A stretch of DNA of 57,478 nucleotides from Adlercreutzia rubneri (GTDB lineage: Bacteria > Actinomycetota > Coriobacteriia > Coriobacteriales > Eggerthellaceae), in assembly GCF_009755265.1 (NCBI RefSeq), contig NZ_WPOO01000016.1, positions 1-57,478 on the forward strand, in the 5' to 3' direction. The translations under genes and the position numbers were made by a program. Below the pieces are notes generated by a model that saw nothing but the letters and a program-made list of their open reading frames with translations, did no database searches and was not told the DNA's origin. Below are positions 33,775 through 42,121 of this stretch, piece after piece. Position 1 is the stretch's first letter, and every line of letters begins with the position of its first letter.

Positions 33775-35496
33775 TTAGGATAGGCTCGGTTGGACAGGGT
33801 TGGAAGCGCCGGCGATGGGCGCGTAAGTGTGCTTGGGGGCGTTCTCGGCGAGCACGCGGGCCAGCGCCACGATGCGCTCGTCGGTGCGCAGGGCGCAGCC
33901 GTTGGCGAAGAAGCGGGCCGTGGAGGCGAGCACCTCTTCCACGATCTCCAGGTTGTTCTCGCGCAGGGTGGTTCCCGTGGCGGTGATGTCGACGATGCGC
34001 TCGGCCATGCCGGTGATGGGCGCCAGCTCGATGTTGCCGTGCAGGTAGACGATCTCCACCTGGGTGCCGGTGCGCGCGAAATGGGCACGGGTGATGGAGG
34101 GGTACTTCGTGGCAATGCGGATGCTGCCGAGCTTGCGGTAGCGCTCCTCGATGGCCGCACTCGTGCCGGCCGACTCCGCCACGACGAAGCGGCAGCCGCC
34201 GAAGCGCAGATCGACCAGCTCCTCCACGGCCGCGCCCACTTCCAGAAGCGAGTCCTTGCCGCAGATGCCGCAGTCGGCGGCGCCCAGGGCCACGAAGACG
34301 GGCGCGTCGGAGGGCCGCACGATGATGTAGTCGACCCCGGGGTTGGAAATGACGAGTGCGCGGCCCGGATTGGCAAGTCCCGTCACGTCGAGCCCGGCCT
34401 CTTCCAAACAGGCGATGGCCTCGGTGTTCAGGGAGCCTTTGGGCACGGCGATGCGCAACGGGCGGCCAGAGGCGGCCGCGGCGTCGGCCTCGGCAGAGGC
34501 GGCGGCCATGGCCTGCTCCAGCGAGAAGGCGAAGCCCGCAGCGGGACGATCGGCCCCGAAGGCGCCTATCATGCGGTCGTAGCGGCCGCCGGAGCCCAGA
34601 GGCGAGCCCAGATAGGGCGAGCAGGCCTCGAAGACGAGGCCCGTGTAGTAGTTGAAGGAGCTGGCCACCGAGAAGTCGACGAGCACGGAGGAGGCCAGGC
34701 CGGCCTCGCCCAGAAGGTCGTAGGTGGCCTGGAAGTCGTCCAGATCGGCCACACACCCGAGCGGGGCCACGAGCGCGCGCACCGCGTCGATGGCGTCCTG
34801 GGCGCCCCGGATGCGCGCGAGCTGCCGGATGGCCTCGGTGTAAGCGGGCGCCGCAGCCCCCGCATCGACGGCCTCCCCTTCCACGGCGCGCCCCATGGCG
34901 ACGTCGCACAAACGGTCGAGGGCCACGAAGTCCGAGCTGTGGTAGGCATCCAGCACCGCGGCCTTCCACGGCTCGGAGGCGCCGGAGCGCTCGAGCAGGG
35001 CCCGGAGCACCCCTACCGTGGCCATGGCGAGCACGAACTGCGTCGCTCCGGCCAGCCGCAGCGCCTCGGCGAACAGCACGACGATCTCGGCATCGGCCGC
35101 CGGTCCCACTTCCCCGATGCATTCCACGCCGCACTGGGTGAGCTCGCGGGCCTGCACCTGGTTCTCCGTCTCGGCCTCGCGAAAGACGCGCTGGGTGTAG
35201 CGGAAGCGCAAGGGGCCGGGCACGCCGGCCAGACGCGTGGCGCACATGCGCGCGATCTGCAGGGTAACGTCCGGGCGCATGGCCAGAAGATCGCCCCGGG
35301 AGTCGAAGAACTTGAAGGGGGTGGCCGGCACCCGTCCGCCGGCCCGCAGGACGTCCATCACCTCCAGGGTGGGCGTCTCGATGGGCACATAGCCGCGAGA
35401 GGCGAACAGGTCGGCCACGGCCCGGGTGATGGCCTCGCGGACGCGCGCCTCCTCGGAGAGCACGTCGCGGAAGCCCGATGGTGTCACAGCGTTCAA
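33775..35496 (-). CDS. hisZG: HisZ-HisG fusion: ATP phosphoribosyltransferase regulatory and catalytic parts in one chain
   Basis: This 573-residue chain joins two normally separate proteins. Residues 1-345 are HisZ, a HisRS-like regulatory subunit with class II features (FFDSRGDLLAMRPDVTLQIAR, RYTQRVFRE, GGRYDRMIGAFG). Residues from about 347 are the short-form HisG catalytic subunit (RIAVPKGSLNTEA, IVRPSDAP, GICGKDSL, and the PRPP-loop-like IVDITATGTTLREN). The pair makes phosphoribosyl-ATP from ATP and PRPP, the first step of the pathway, and HisZ senses histidine. The Ala-rich linker is about residues 325-346. Start is TTG after GAGGA; other in-frame starts upstream are less well placed. 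First gene of the his operon. Confidence 0.9.
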   Translation of the reverse strand: MNAVTPSGFRDVLSEEARVREAITRAVADLFASRGYVPIETPTLEVMDVLRAGGRVPATPFKFFDSRGDLLAMRPDVTLQIARMCATRLAGVPGPLRFRYTQRVFREAETENQVQARELTQCGVECIGEVGPAADAEIVVLFAEALRLAGATQFVLAMATVGVLRALLERSGASEPWKAAVLDAYHSSDFVALDRLCDVAMGRAVEGEAVDAGAAAPAYTEAIRQLARIRGAQDAIDAVRALVAPLGCVADLDDFQATYDLLGEAGLASSVLVDFSVASSFNYYTGLVFEACSPYLGSPLGSGGRYDRMIGAFGADRPAAGFAFSLEQAMAAASAEADAAAASGRPLRIAVPKGSLNTEAIACLEEAGLDVTGLANPGRALVISNPGVDYIIVRPSDAPVFVALGAADCGICGKDSLLEVGAAVEELVDLRFGGCRFVVAESAGTSAAIEERYRKLGSIRIATKYPSITRAHFARTGTQVEIVYLHGNIELAPITGMAERIVDITATGTTLRENNLEIVEEVLASTARFFANGCALRTDERIVALARVLAENAPKHTYAPIAGASNPVQPSLS

Positions 35497-35506
35497 CGCA
35501 CATTCC

Positions 35507-35650
35507 TCACTGGCGCAAGCGATGCGCGAACGGCTCAAGACCCGTGGCCCGGCATGCATGCAGCCGGAGCTTTCGCCCTGGCTCGCAGGCAGCCGAGGCC
35601 ATCGCCTGGCTCGTCTCGTCGAAAGCGCCTTCGATTACCGAGATTGTCAT
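35507..35650 (-). CDS. Candidate leader peptide / upstream ORF of the his operon
   Basis: A 47-codon frame starts at an ATG behind the strong site GGAGGGGAGAGG and ends with a TGA that overlaps the ribosome site of hisZG, 10 bp before its TTG. It contains only two His, not a His run, so it is not a classical his attenuator. Position and stop placement suggest translational coupling. No family is recognised; it may also be chance. Confidence 0.4.
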   Translation of the reverse strand: MTISVIEGAFDETSQAMASAACEPGRKLRLHACRATGLEPFAHRLRQ

Positions 35651-35753
35651 GTTACACGCCCTCTCCCCTCCCGGCGCACCGGGACGGCAAACGGCGAATT
35701 ATCGACAGAGTTCCCACGCAAAGAACGCACGAGGATCTCGCATCGATGCTAGT

Positions 35754-35781
35754 ACTTTATCACAGTAGAGTGCTAAAGCAA
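35754..35781 (-). promoter_or_regulatory. Probable his operon promoter
   Basis: Minus-strand TTGCTT (35776-35781), 16-nt spacer, TAAAGT (35754-35759). It gives a leader of about 250 nt containing the upstream ORF. Half of the spacer is GAGTGCTAA on the plus strand, which resembles one arm of a CIRCE element, but the other arm is poor. Confidence 0.5.
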
Positions 35782-35806
35782 TGGGAATTTTCACCTACGG
35801 TTGGAA

Positions 35807-36664
35807 TTACTCCACGGGCTCGATGATCATGGCGCGGAGGATGCCGGGGGTGGCGTAGGCGCGCTTCCCGGCGCCCATGCCGATGGCCTTGATGGAAAAG
35901 CGCTCGGGAAGGACGGACTCAGTGCGCAGAGCGGCGGCCGCGGCGGCGCCCGTGGGGGTGACGAGCTCGCCTTCCACGTCCACCGGGGAAAGCGTCAATC
36001 CGGCAGCTTCGGCGATGAACGCCGTGGCCGGGGCGGGCACGGGGATGAGGCCGTGCTGGCAGCGCACCGTGCCGTACCCGCAGGGCAGATCGGACACCAC
36101 GACCCCGTCGGGCGCCAAGTCGTCGGCCGCCACGGCGATGGCGATGATGTCGGCGATGGAATCCACGGCGCCCACCTCGTGGAAGTGAACTTCCCCCACG
36201 GGCACGCCGTGGGCCCGCGCCTCAGCATCGGCCACGAAGCCGAACATACGGTGCGCAATGGCCTTGGCGCCATCGGTCATGGCAGCACCGTCGATGATCT
36301 CCGCTATTTCCGCAGGGCCGCGGTGATGATGGTCACCGGGGGCACCGTGACCATGGTCGTGATCGTGGGCGTGACCATGGTCATGGTCATGGCCGTGGCC
36401 GTGCTCGCTTGCGCCCCCCTGCCCGTGCAGGTAGGCCATATCGTGGTCGTGGTTCTCGTGGGCGGCATCCAGCACGACGCTGAAGTCGCAGACGTCCAAA
36501 CCCGACTTCTTCACCCGGGATATCTCCACAGCGAAACCTTCCACAGGCAGGCTCTCCAGCGCCCGGCGCACCGCCTCCTCGCTCGCGCCTGCATCCAGCA
36601 GGGCCGCCGCGCACATGTCGCCGCTGATACCGGAGGTGCATTCCAAGTAGAGAAGTTTCGTCAT
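35807..36664 (-). CDS. larC: LarC-type nickel insertion protein, N-terminal part only
   Basis: LarC inserts nickel into the pincer cofactor of lactate racemase-type enzymes. The 285-residue product has the family start LYLECTSGISGDM, a His-rich stretch around residues 75-120 (HGHGHDHDHGHAHDHDHGHG) expected to bind nickel, and GEVHFHEVGAVDSI. It ends at about the point where LarC1 ends in Lactiplantibacillus, and no LarC2 frame follows. Full proteins are near 400 residues. It lies 64 bp downstream of larB. LarA and LarE are not in the window. Confidence 0.85.
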   Translation of the reverse strand: MTKLLYLECTSGISGDMCAAALLDAGASEEAVRRALESLPVEGFAVEISRVKKSGLDVCDFSVVLDAAHENHDHDMAYLHGQGGASEHGHGHDHDHGHAHDHDHGHGAPGDHHHRGPAEIAEIIDGAAMTDGAKAIAHRMFGFVADAEARAHGVPVGEVHFHEVGAVDSIADIIAIAVAADDLAPDGVVVSDLPCGYGTVRCQHGLIPVPAPATAFIAEAAGLTLSPVDVEGELVTPTGAAAAAALRTESVLPERFSIKAIGMGAGKRAYATPGILRAMIIEPVE

Positions 36665-36728
36665 TGCATCGCCTTTCATGATGGTGCCACCCTCGAGGCG
36701 CCCGCGCTCGGCGGGAACCGCCGCAGGC

Positions 36729-37460
36729 CTATCCCTGTCGGGAATTCAAGTGATTGATGGCGCTTGCCTGGAAGGCGGCGCCGAAGCCGTTGTCGATGTT
36801 GACCACCGACACCCCGCTCGCGCAGGAGTTCAGCATGGCGAGCAGCGCGGTCACGCCGCCGAAGGAGGCGCCGTAGCCCACCGAGGTGGGCACCGCGATC
36901 ACCGGCGCGGCGACAAGACCCCCCACCACGGAGGCGAGCGCGCCCTCCATGCCGGCCACCGCCACCACGACTCGGGCCGCGCGCAGCTCGTCGGCCACAT
37001 CCAAGAGCCGATGGATGCCCGCCACGCCCACATCGTAGAAGCGCCGCACCTCGTTGCCGAGGAACTCCGCGGTGAGCGCCGCCTCCTCGGCCACGGGCAG
37101 ATCGCTCGTGCCGGCGCAGGCGATGGCCACCACTCCGTCCCCGTCGGGCGCGGGCATGCCGCCGAACACGACGAGCCGCGCCGTCTCGTAGTAGGCGCAC
37201 GGGGCGATCCCGCCGTCGTCGCCCCATAGAGCGGCCACGGCATCGGCCTTCTTCGCGTCCACGCGGGTCGCCAGAACGCGCGGTTGACCAGCGCCCATGA
37301 GCGACGAGGCGATGGCGGCGATCTGCTCGGCGGTCTTTCCCTCGCCGTAAATCACCTCGCCGGCGCCCTGTCGCATCGCACGGTCGTAGTCGGGCCGCGC
37401 GAACGCGGCTCCGCAGCAAAGACTCTCAGAATTCTCGCTCTGGTGAAAGGCCACGGCCAC
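36729..37460 (-). CDS. larB: LarB, pyridinium dicarboxylate adenylate synthase
   Basis: LarB carboxylates nicotinic acid adenine dinucleotide in nickel-pincer cofactor synthesis. The 243-residue sequence has the PurE-like C-terminal domain (ACAGTSDLPVAEEA, then VVVAVAGMEGALASVVGGL, PTSVGYGASFGG) after an N-terminal part with GEVIYGEGKTAEQI. Start is GTG with GGAAAG upstream. It forms a two-gene unit with larC; a 16-bp palindrome lies 64 bp upstream. Confidence 0.92.
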   Translation of the reverse strand: MAVAFHQSENSESLCCGAAFARPDYDRAMRQGAGEVIYGEGKTAEQIAAIASSLMGAGQPRVLATRVDAKKADAVAALWGDDGGIAPCAYYETARLVVFGGMPAPDGDGVVAIACAGTSDLPVAEEAALTAEFLGNEVRRFYDVGVAGIHRLLDVADELRAARVVVAVAGMEGALASVVGGLVAAPVIAVPTSVGYGASFGGVTALLAMLNSCASGVSVVNIDNGFGAAFQASAINHLNSRQG

Positions 37461-37523
37461 CCCGCTTTCCGACGAACGCCCTCACTCGTTCTCAGTTGGT
37501 TTCTCGGAAAGCCATGATAAATG

Positions 37524-37539
37524 TTGGAGTCAGCTCCAA
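37524..37539 (-). promoter_or_regulatory. Palindrome upstream of larB
   Basis: TTGGAG-TCAG-CTCCAA, perfect 6-bp arms, in the 126-bp spacer between larB and the merR-type gene. It could be an operator; the MerR protein next door is a candidate ligand but nothing proves it. Confidence 0.35.
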
Positions 37540-37586
37540 TAAAAGACTCGAGGGCAACGCCCACGGAACAAACGCATTCGCGGCGG

Positions 37587-37970
37587 TTACTCCCCCGCGC
37601 GCAGAGTCCGCTCGGTGGCCGTCATGACCTCGTCGTAGTGCTCGATCTTGTACTCGAGACGCGCCAAGGCCCGCTCCAGGCCGGCAATGCGCTCCCGGAT
37701 CTCGTCGCCCTGCCTCAAAAGAAGTTCCTTGCGGGCCGCCGTCGTCTCGTCGCCCTGCTCCAGAAGCTCCATGTACTCCACCAAAGACTCGATGGACATG
37801 CCGGCATCGCGCATGCACTTGACGAACTCGACGGCATTGCAGCTGGCCTCGTCGTAATCGCGAATGCCGCTCTTGTTGCGAGGCACATGGCGCAACAGGC
37901 CAATGCGCTCGTAATAGCGCAGCGTGTCGGTGGAAACACCGTAGCGCTTGCTGACTTCCGCAATCTTCAT
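37587..37970 (-). CDS. MerR-family regulator
   Basis: The 127-residue protein has a winged HTH (MKIAEVSKRYGVSTDTLRYYERIGLL cut at residue 26), the second helix NAVEFVKCMRDAGMSIESLVEYM and a C-terminal coiled coil (about 85-120). Two Cys occur (one near residue 45, one near 52), but no clear metal-binding C-terminal motif, so it resembles the NmlR/AdhR-like group rather than metal sensors. Its own promoter has the 19-bp spacer typical of MerR targets. Confidence 0.88.
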   Translation of the reverse strand: MKIAEVSKRYGVSTDTLRYYERIGLLRHVPRNKSGIRDYDEASCNAVEFVKCMRDAGMSIESLVEYMELLEQGDETTAARKELLLRQGDEIRERIAGLERALARLEYKIEHYDEVMTATERTLRAGE

Positions 37971-38027
37971 GCCGTCCCCTTCGAAACGCGCCGCTGCGCA
38001 TCTCACGTTCGCGCAACCTGCGTGTCC

Positions 38028-38058
38028 ATTAGACCATATGGAGTATGCTATAAGTCAA
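38028..38058 (-). promoter_or_regulatory. MerR-type promoter with 19-bp spacer
   Basis: Minus-strand TTGACT (38053-38058), exactly 19 nt, TCTAAT (38028-38033). Over-long spacers of 19-20 bp are the hallmark of promoters untwisted by MerR proteins. It reads into the merR-type gene 58 bp downstream, so autoregulation is likely. Confidence 0.7.
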
Positions 38059-38105
38059 TAGATCGAAATAATATCCCACGGAAAAGCCCCGCACACAGCC
38101 CATTT

Positions 38106-38732
38106 TTACCGTTCGTCAACGCTTTGGGAAAGGGCCTTTTTGAGCACGCGCAAGGCATTTCCCCGATGAGATATGCCGTTCTTCTCGGCCTGGGAGACCT
38201 CGGCCAGCGCCCGCATGCCGCCGTACTCGTCGGGCAAAAACAGCGGGTCGTAGCCGAAGCCCTCGCTGCCGCGGGGTTCGCGTCCGATGGAACCCTCGAT
38301 GGTGCCGCGGGCCACCGATTCCGTACCGTCCTCGTCGATGAACACGAGCGTGCACACGAACCGTGCCGTGCACTCGGCATCCGGCACGGCGGCAAGCTCG
38401 GCCAGAAGCTTCGCGTTGTTGGCCGCATCGTCCCCGTCGGATCCCGCGTAGCGCGCCGAGAAGACCCCCGGCGCGCCGTCCAGGGCGTCCACCTCCAAAC
38501 CGGAGTCGTCGGCGAGCACCGCCACAAAGCGCCCCAGCGACTCCCGTGCCGCCGCACGCGCCGCCCGGGCCTTGATGCGGGCGTTGCCCTCGAAGCTGTC
38601 GGCGTCCTCGGCCGGATCTGATGTCACCCCCGCCTCGGCCAGCGTCGTGAACGTCCAGCCCTCGAAGTTCAGGGCCGTGCGGATCTCCTCCACCTTGTGG
38701 GCGTTGTTCGTAGCGATGAGCACTTCCTTCAC
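38106..38732 (-). CDS. rdgB: XTP/dITP diphosphatase
   Basis: This house-cleaning pyrophosphatase removes inosine and xanthosine triphosphates. The 208-residue product has the family start LIATNNAHKVEEI, the core SFEGNARIKARAA and LADDSGLEVDAL, and GFGYDPLFLPD plus SHRGNAL near the end. Start is GTG after AAGGAGGA. It follows murI on the same strand after 45 bp. Confidence 0.94.
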   Translation of the reverse strand: MKEVLIATNNAHKVEEIRTALNFEGWTFTTLAEAGVTSDPAEDADSFEGNARIKARAARAAARESLGRFVAVLADDSGLEVDALDGAPGVFSARYAGSDGDDAANNAKLLAELAAVPDAECTARFVCTLVFIDEDGTESVARGTIEGSIGREPRGSEGFGYDPLFLPDEYGGMRALAEVSQAEKNGISHRGNALRVLKKALSQSVDER

Positions 38733-38777
38733 GGGCTCCTCCTTGCAGACGGGCACCTCGCCGGTGCGGGCGGTTGC

Positions 38778-39653
38778 TTACAGTGCGGGCAGATCCACGT
38801 GCGCGACGACGTCCATGGGGCGGGCGAGCACGCGGCCGCCGAAGCGCCGGAACTCCTCCACGTCGTCGGCCGTGGTGAAAAACGAGTGGACGGGCACGTT
38901 GCCCGAGCGGGCGTGGGCGCGGCGCCGGCGCAGGATGTGATCGACGTCGCGGGCCGTCTCGTCGGCCGAGTTCACCAGCGTGACCTTGCGCCCCACCACG
39001 CCCCCGATGAGCGCCTTCAGAAGCGGATAGTGGGTGCAGCCCAAAACGAGCGTGTCGATGTCGCAGCGGCGCAGCGGCTCCAGGTACTGCCGAGCGATGT
39101 CCTCGAACTCCGGGCGGATGTAGACCTTGGTGGTGTCGGCCATGTAGTCCTCGATGGGCCCGTCGGAGAGCTTCAGCCCCATCTCGGCGATCTCCACGAA
39201 CCGAGGCGTCGCCGTGGAGAACACGGTGATGCCGGCGTCGATGTGGCGTATGGCGTCGCTGTAGGCGTTGGAATCCACGGTGCCCTTGGTGGCGATGACC
39301 CCCACGCGCCGGTTGAGCGTCGTATGGGCCGCCGCCCGGGCGCCCGGCTCCACCACGCCGACGACGGGCACGGAGAAGTTCTCCTGGGCATGGGCGAGGC
39401 CAGCGGCCGTGGCCGTGTTGCAGGCGATGACGATCATCTTCACGTCCCGGCCGACGAGCCACGTGCAGATCTGCTGCACGAAGCCGTCCACCTCGGCCTG
39501 ATCGCGAGGCCCATAGGGGCAGCGCGCCGAGTCGCCGAAGTACAGGATGGACTCCTCCGGCAGGCGCTTCTGCAGCGCGCGGGCCACCGTGAGGCCCCCG
39601 TAGCCGGAATCGAACACCCCGATGGGGCGGTTGTCGAAATGCTCCGTATCCAC
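38778..39653 (-). CDS. murI: Glutamate racemase
   Basis: The enzyme makes D-glutamate for peptidoglycan. The 291-residue sequence has the two catalytic Cys (IACNTATA and LGCTHYPLL), DSGYGGLTVA at the start, and YFGDSARCPYG. Start is GTG, 6 bp after the L,D-transpeptidase stop codon, and AGGG of that stop region serves as ribosome site. Confidence 0.95.
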   Translation of the reverse strand: MDTEHFDNRPIGVFDSGYGGLTVARALQKRLPEESILYFGDSARCPYGPRDQAEVDGFVQQICTWLVGRDVKMIVIACNTATAAGLAHAQENFSVPVVGVVEPGARAAAHTTLNRRVGVIATKGTVDSNAYSDAIRHIDAGITVFSTATPRFVEIAEMGLKLSDGPIEDYMADTTKVYIRPEFEDIARQYLEPLRRCDIDTLVLGCTHYPLLKALIGGVVGRKVTLVNSADETARDVDHILRRRRAHARSGNVPVHSFFTTADDVEEFRRFGGRVLARPMDVVAHVDLPAL

Positions 39654-39659
39654 AGCGCC

Positions 39660-41354
39660 CTACTCGTGCACGACGACGACGTCGCCCACCGACAGAAGCC
39701 CGTGAAGCTCTTCGGCCTTATCGGGAGGCAGGTTGATGCAGCCGTGGCTGCCGTGCTCGACGTACCAGTCGCCGCCGAACTTCTCCTGCCAACCCGCGTC
39801 GTGGAAGCCCACGGAGTTGTCCTTGAAGGGCATCCAGAACTCCACCTCGGTCTCGTAGTCCTTGGTGCCGTCGGGCTTGTAGCCGCGCAGCACCGACTTG
39901 CCGTCGTTGGTCTTGATGTAGTAGGTACCCTGGGGCGTGTCGCGCCCGTCGGCGGGCTTGCCGCTGACGATATCGCTCTCCCAGATAATGGCGCCGTCCT
40001 CGCCGTAGAAGCGCGCGTGCTGCTCGGTGAGATCCACGTCAATGTAGCGGGTGCCGAAGTCGCGGCCGCCCTCGTCGGGGGCCTGGGCCGCGTTCTGCTT
40101 CATGATGATCTCCAGCGTGCCGCCCGCCCCGGAGGTGAGCGCCTCGCGCACGGCGTCGGCGGTGGCCTGGCTGTCGGTGATCCAGCCGTAGTCGCCGCCC
40201 TTCACCGTGACGGCCTTGCCGTCGGGACGCGTGAACGTGCGGGTAGCGCCCGTGGTGTCCATGGCGTTCACCTTCTCCTTCACCGCCGCCACCAAAGGCT
40301 CAGGGTCGAAGGTCACGGAGAGATCGTCGCCCAAGGTGATGTGCTCGGCGATTTCGTCGGCGGTGATGGCCATCTTCTCGGCGCCCGCCATGGTGAGGGA
40401 AAGCGCCCCGCCGAGGTGCTTGTTGGCCGCATCGCGCGCCTCGGCCAGCGCGGGGTCGTCGCGCGTCACCGTGGGCTTGGCCAGCACGGCGTCGGAGAGC
40501 GTCACCTTCGGCGCGAAGTTCACCGTGCCCCGCGTCACCTCGTCGATGACGACGTCGGCCAAAAGGGTGTTGCCCTCCTCCTCGGGCACGACGACATAGC
40601 CGCCCTCGTCGGCGTCATAGGCCACGGTGGCGTTCTTGGGAGCGGTGCCGCGGGCGTTGGCCTCCTCCACGGCGGCGGTCAGCGTGTCGGCCAGCTTCGA
40701 GTTCTCCAGAGTGGAGACTAAGTCGTCGGTGTCGTCGTGGCGCTGGAACACCTCGTAGGGCCACGCCCAGGGGTTCATCTCGGCCAGAAGGCCGTCGGCG
40801 ATAGATTGGCTGTCGAGCGCCATGCCCATGTCCGTGGCGTCCAGCGTGAGGGAAAGACCCGGGCCCTCCACCTTGAAGGTGTAGTCGCCCAGCACCTCGT
40901 CGAGCATCTGATGGACCTCTTCGGGCGTCTTGCCGGAGATGTCCATGCCGATGATGGTGGACTGCGGGAAGAAGCGCCCGGAGAACACGATGACGCCGGC
41001 GAAGTAGACAAGGGCGATGGCGCCTAGAATGGAGGCCATCACGATGCCGAAGATCTTGAGCCCCCGATGCTTCTTGGGCGGCCGGGCATTCACCTGGTAG
41101 CCGGGCACGTAGCCGCCGGACGTCGGGCCCATGGGGGGCACGACGGGCATGGCGCCGGCGCCGCTGATTGCGGGGCGCGAAGGCTGAGGGGGCATCGCGG
41201 CGGTTCCCTGGTCGTGCTGGGGCGGCATCGCGCCCGTGGCCTGGGGCCCCACGGGCCTCGGCGCGCCGAAGCGGCCCTCGGGCATGACGAAACCGCGGGT
41301 CGCGCTTGCGCCGGCGTCGGGAGTGTTATGGGCAGATTTGCTGTGTCGTGACAT
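39660..41354 (-). CDS. L,D-transpeptidase (YkuD) with peptidoglycan-binding-type domains
   Basis: This cell wall cross-linking enzyme has 564 residues. A basic Pro-rich cytoplasmic part (1-90) precedes one span (about 98-120), then two PG_binding_4-like domains (FPQSTIIGMDISGKTPEEV and a second related block to about 420), and a C-terminal YkuD domain with the active-site motif HGSHGCINLPPDKA (His and Cys). Such enzymes make 3-3 cross-links that resist most beta-lactams. Co-oriented with murI, consistent with wall synthesis. Confidence 0.92.
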   Translation of the reverse strand: MSRHSKSAHNTPDAGASATRGFVMPEGRFGAPRPVGPQATGAMPPQHDQGTAAMPPQPSRPAISGAGAMPVVPPMGPTSGGYVPGYQVNARPPKKHRGLKIFGIVMASILGAIALVYFAGVIVFSGRFFPQSTIIGMDISGKTPEEVHQMLDEVLGDYTFKVEGPGLSLTLDATDMGMALDSQSIADGLLAEMNPWAWPYEVFQRHDDTDDLVSTLENSKLADTLTAAVEEANARGTAPKNATVAYDADEGGYVVVPEEEGNTLLADVVIDEVTRGTVNFAPKVTLSDAVLAKPTVTRDDPALAEARDAANKHLGGALSLTMAGAEKMAITADEIAEHITLGDDLSVTFDPEPLVAAVKEKVNAMDTTGATRTFTRPDGKAVTVKGGDYGWITDSQATADAVREALTSGAGGTLEIIMKQNAAQAPDEGGRDFGTRYIDVDLTEQHARFYGEDGAIIWESDIVSGKPADGRDTPQGTYYIKTNDGKSVLRGYKPDGTKDYETEVEFWMPFKDNSVGFHDAGWQEKFGGDWYVEHGSHGCINLPPDKAEELHGLLSVGDVVVVHE

Positions 41355-41647
41355 AGTGCGCTTCCGTGCTGCGTTTCAACTTACTGTTCGGGACCGCCGC
41401 GCGCGTCGGCGGATGCGCCTTTGCCCATTATAAGCCAAGGAGCCCGCGGGCGCCGGCGGATACGTCGTTCGGCGCTACTTTCCCACAGTCTGAGCCCTGC
41501 GCGCCACCCTTCATCCCATTCCCCACGACTCCCCCACAGAACTTAAAGGATTTTCAGCCCGTTTCCCCAGAACATGACCGTTTTCGTAAGGAATAAGCCA
41601 CGCGAGGAGAGAAAAGCGGCCGCCCCGAAGAGCGGCCGCGAAAAGCT

Positions 41648-42026
41648 TGGTGGAGGCGCGGAGAATCGAACTCCGGTCCATACTAAATTGTCCACAAGGC
41701 GCTACAGGCTTAGTCAGCGATCGGGCTTCGGAGCGGATCGGTTCGCAGACCAACGTGGCCGCTCCTAGTCGGTTCAGTCTTTCCCGCGGCCATACCGACT
41801 ACGTGCCGCAGGGCATTCCCCTCAAATGACACCTTGCCCGGTTCGGGGAAGCACCGGGGTCGGTGATCACCAGAACTGCTGTTAGGCAGCCATGGCGGCC
41901 GGCATGTAGTAGCCGGTCTTAGAAGTGTTTTTGCCAATTAACTTGACGGTACCCCTGTTTAGCGTGGCGAGGAGACCACGGCCTGCTCCTCGTTTCGAAC
42001 TTACCATGTCGAAACCAGTCGCCCCC
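41648..42026 (-). ncRNA. ssrA: tmRNA (transfer-messenger RNA)
   Basis: The 5' end GGGGGCG pairs with CGCCTCC before the encoded CCA at 41648. The 5' GACTGGTTTCGAC and the 3' T-arm GTTCGATTC are typical. The tag frame begins at a GGC resume codon and reads GKNTSKTGYYMPAAMAA then TAA. The end AMAA replaces the more common ALAA. Length 379 nt. The RNA rescues stalled ribosomes together with SmpB, encoded 2 kb away. The 95-bp spacer 42027-42121 is featureless. Confidence 0.95.
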
Positions 42027-42121
42027 TTAAGGGTTGTCGATTTATTCTAGCGGCCGCGACGCTCCTGTCAAGAGCCGCATCATCGGCCCCGCTACCGCGG
42101 CACACCCGTGCTGCTGCGGCG

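Noticed and set aside
33671..35503. Long alternative minus-strand frame over hisZG
   Set aside because: Arg/Gly-rich out-of-frame translation; the HisZ-HisG frame has full family similarity.
35749..35779. CIRCE-like element (GAGTGCTAA arm) near the his promoter
   Set aside because: One arm is perfect but the other matches at only about 6 of 9 positions and the spacer is 10 rather than 9; the downstream genes are not heat-shock genes.
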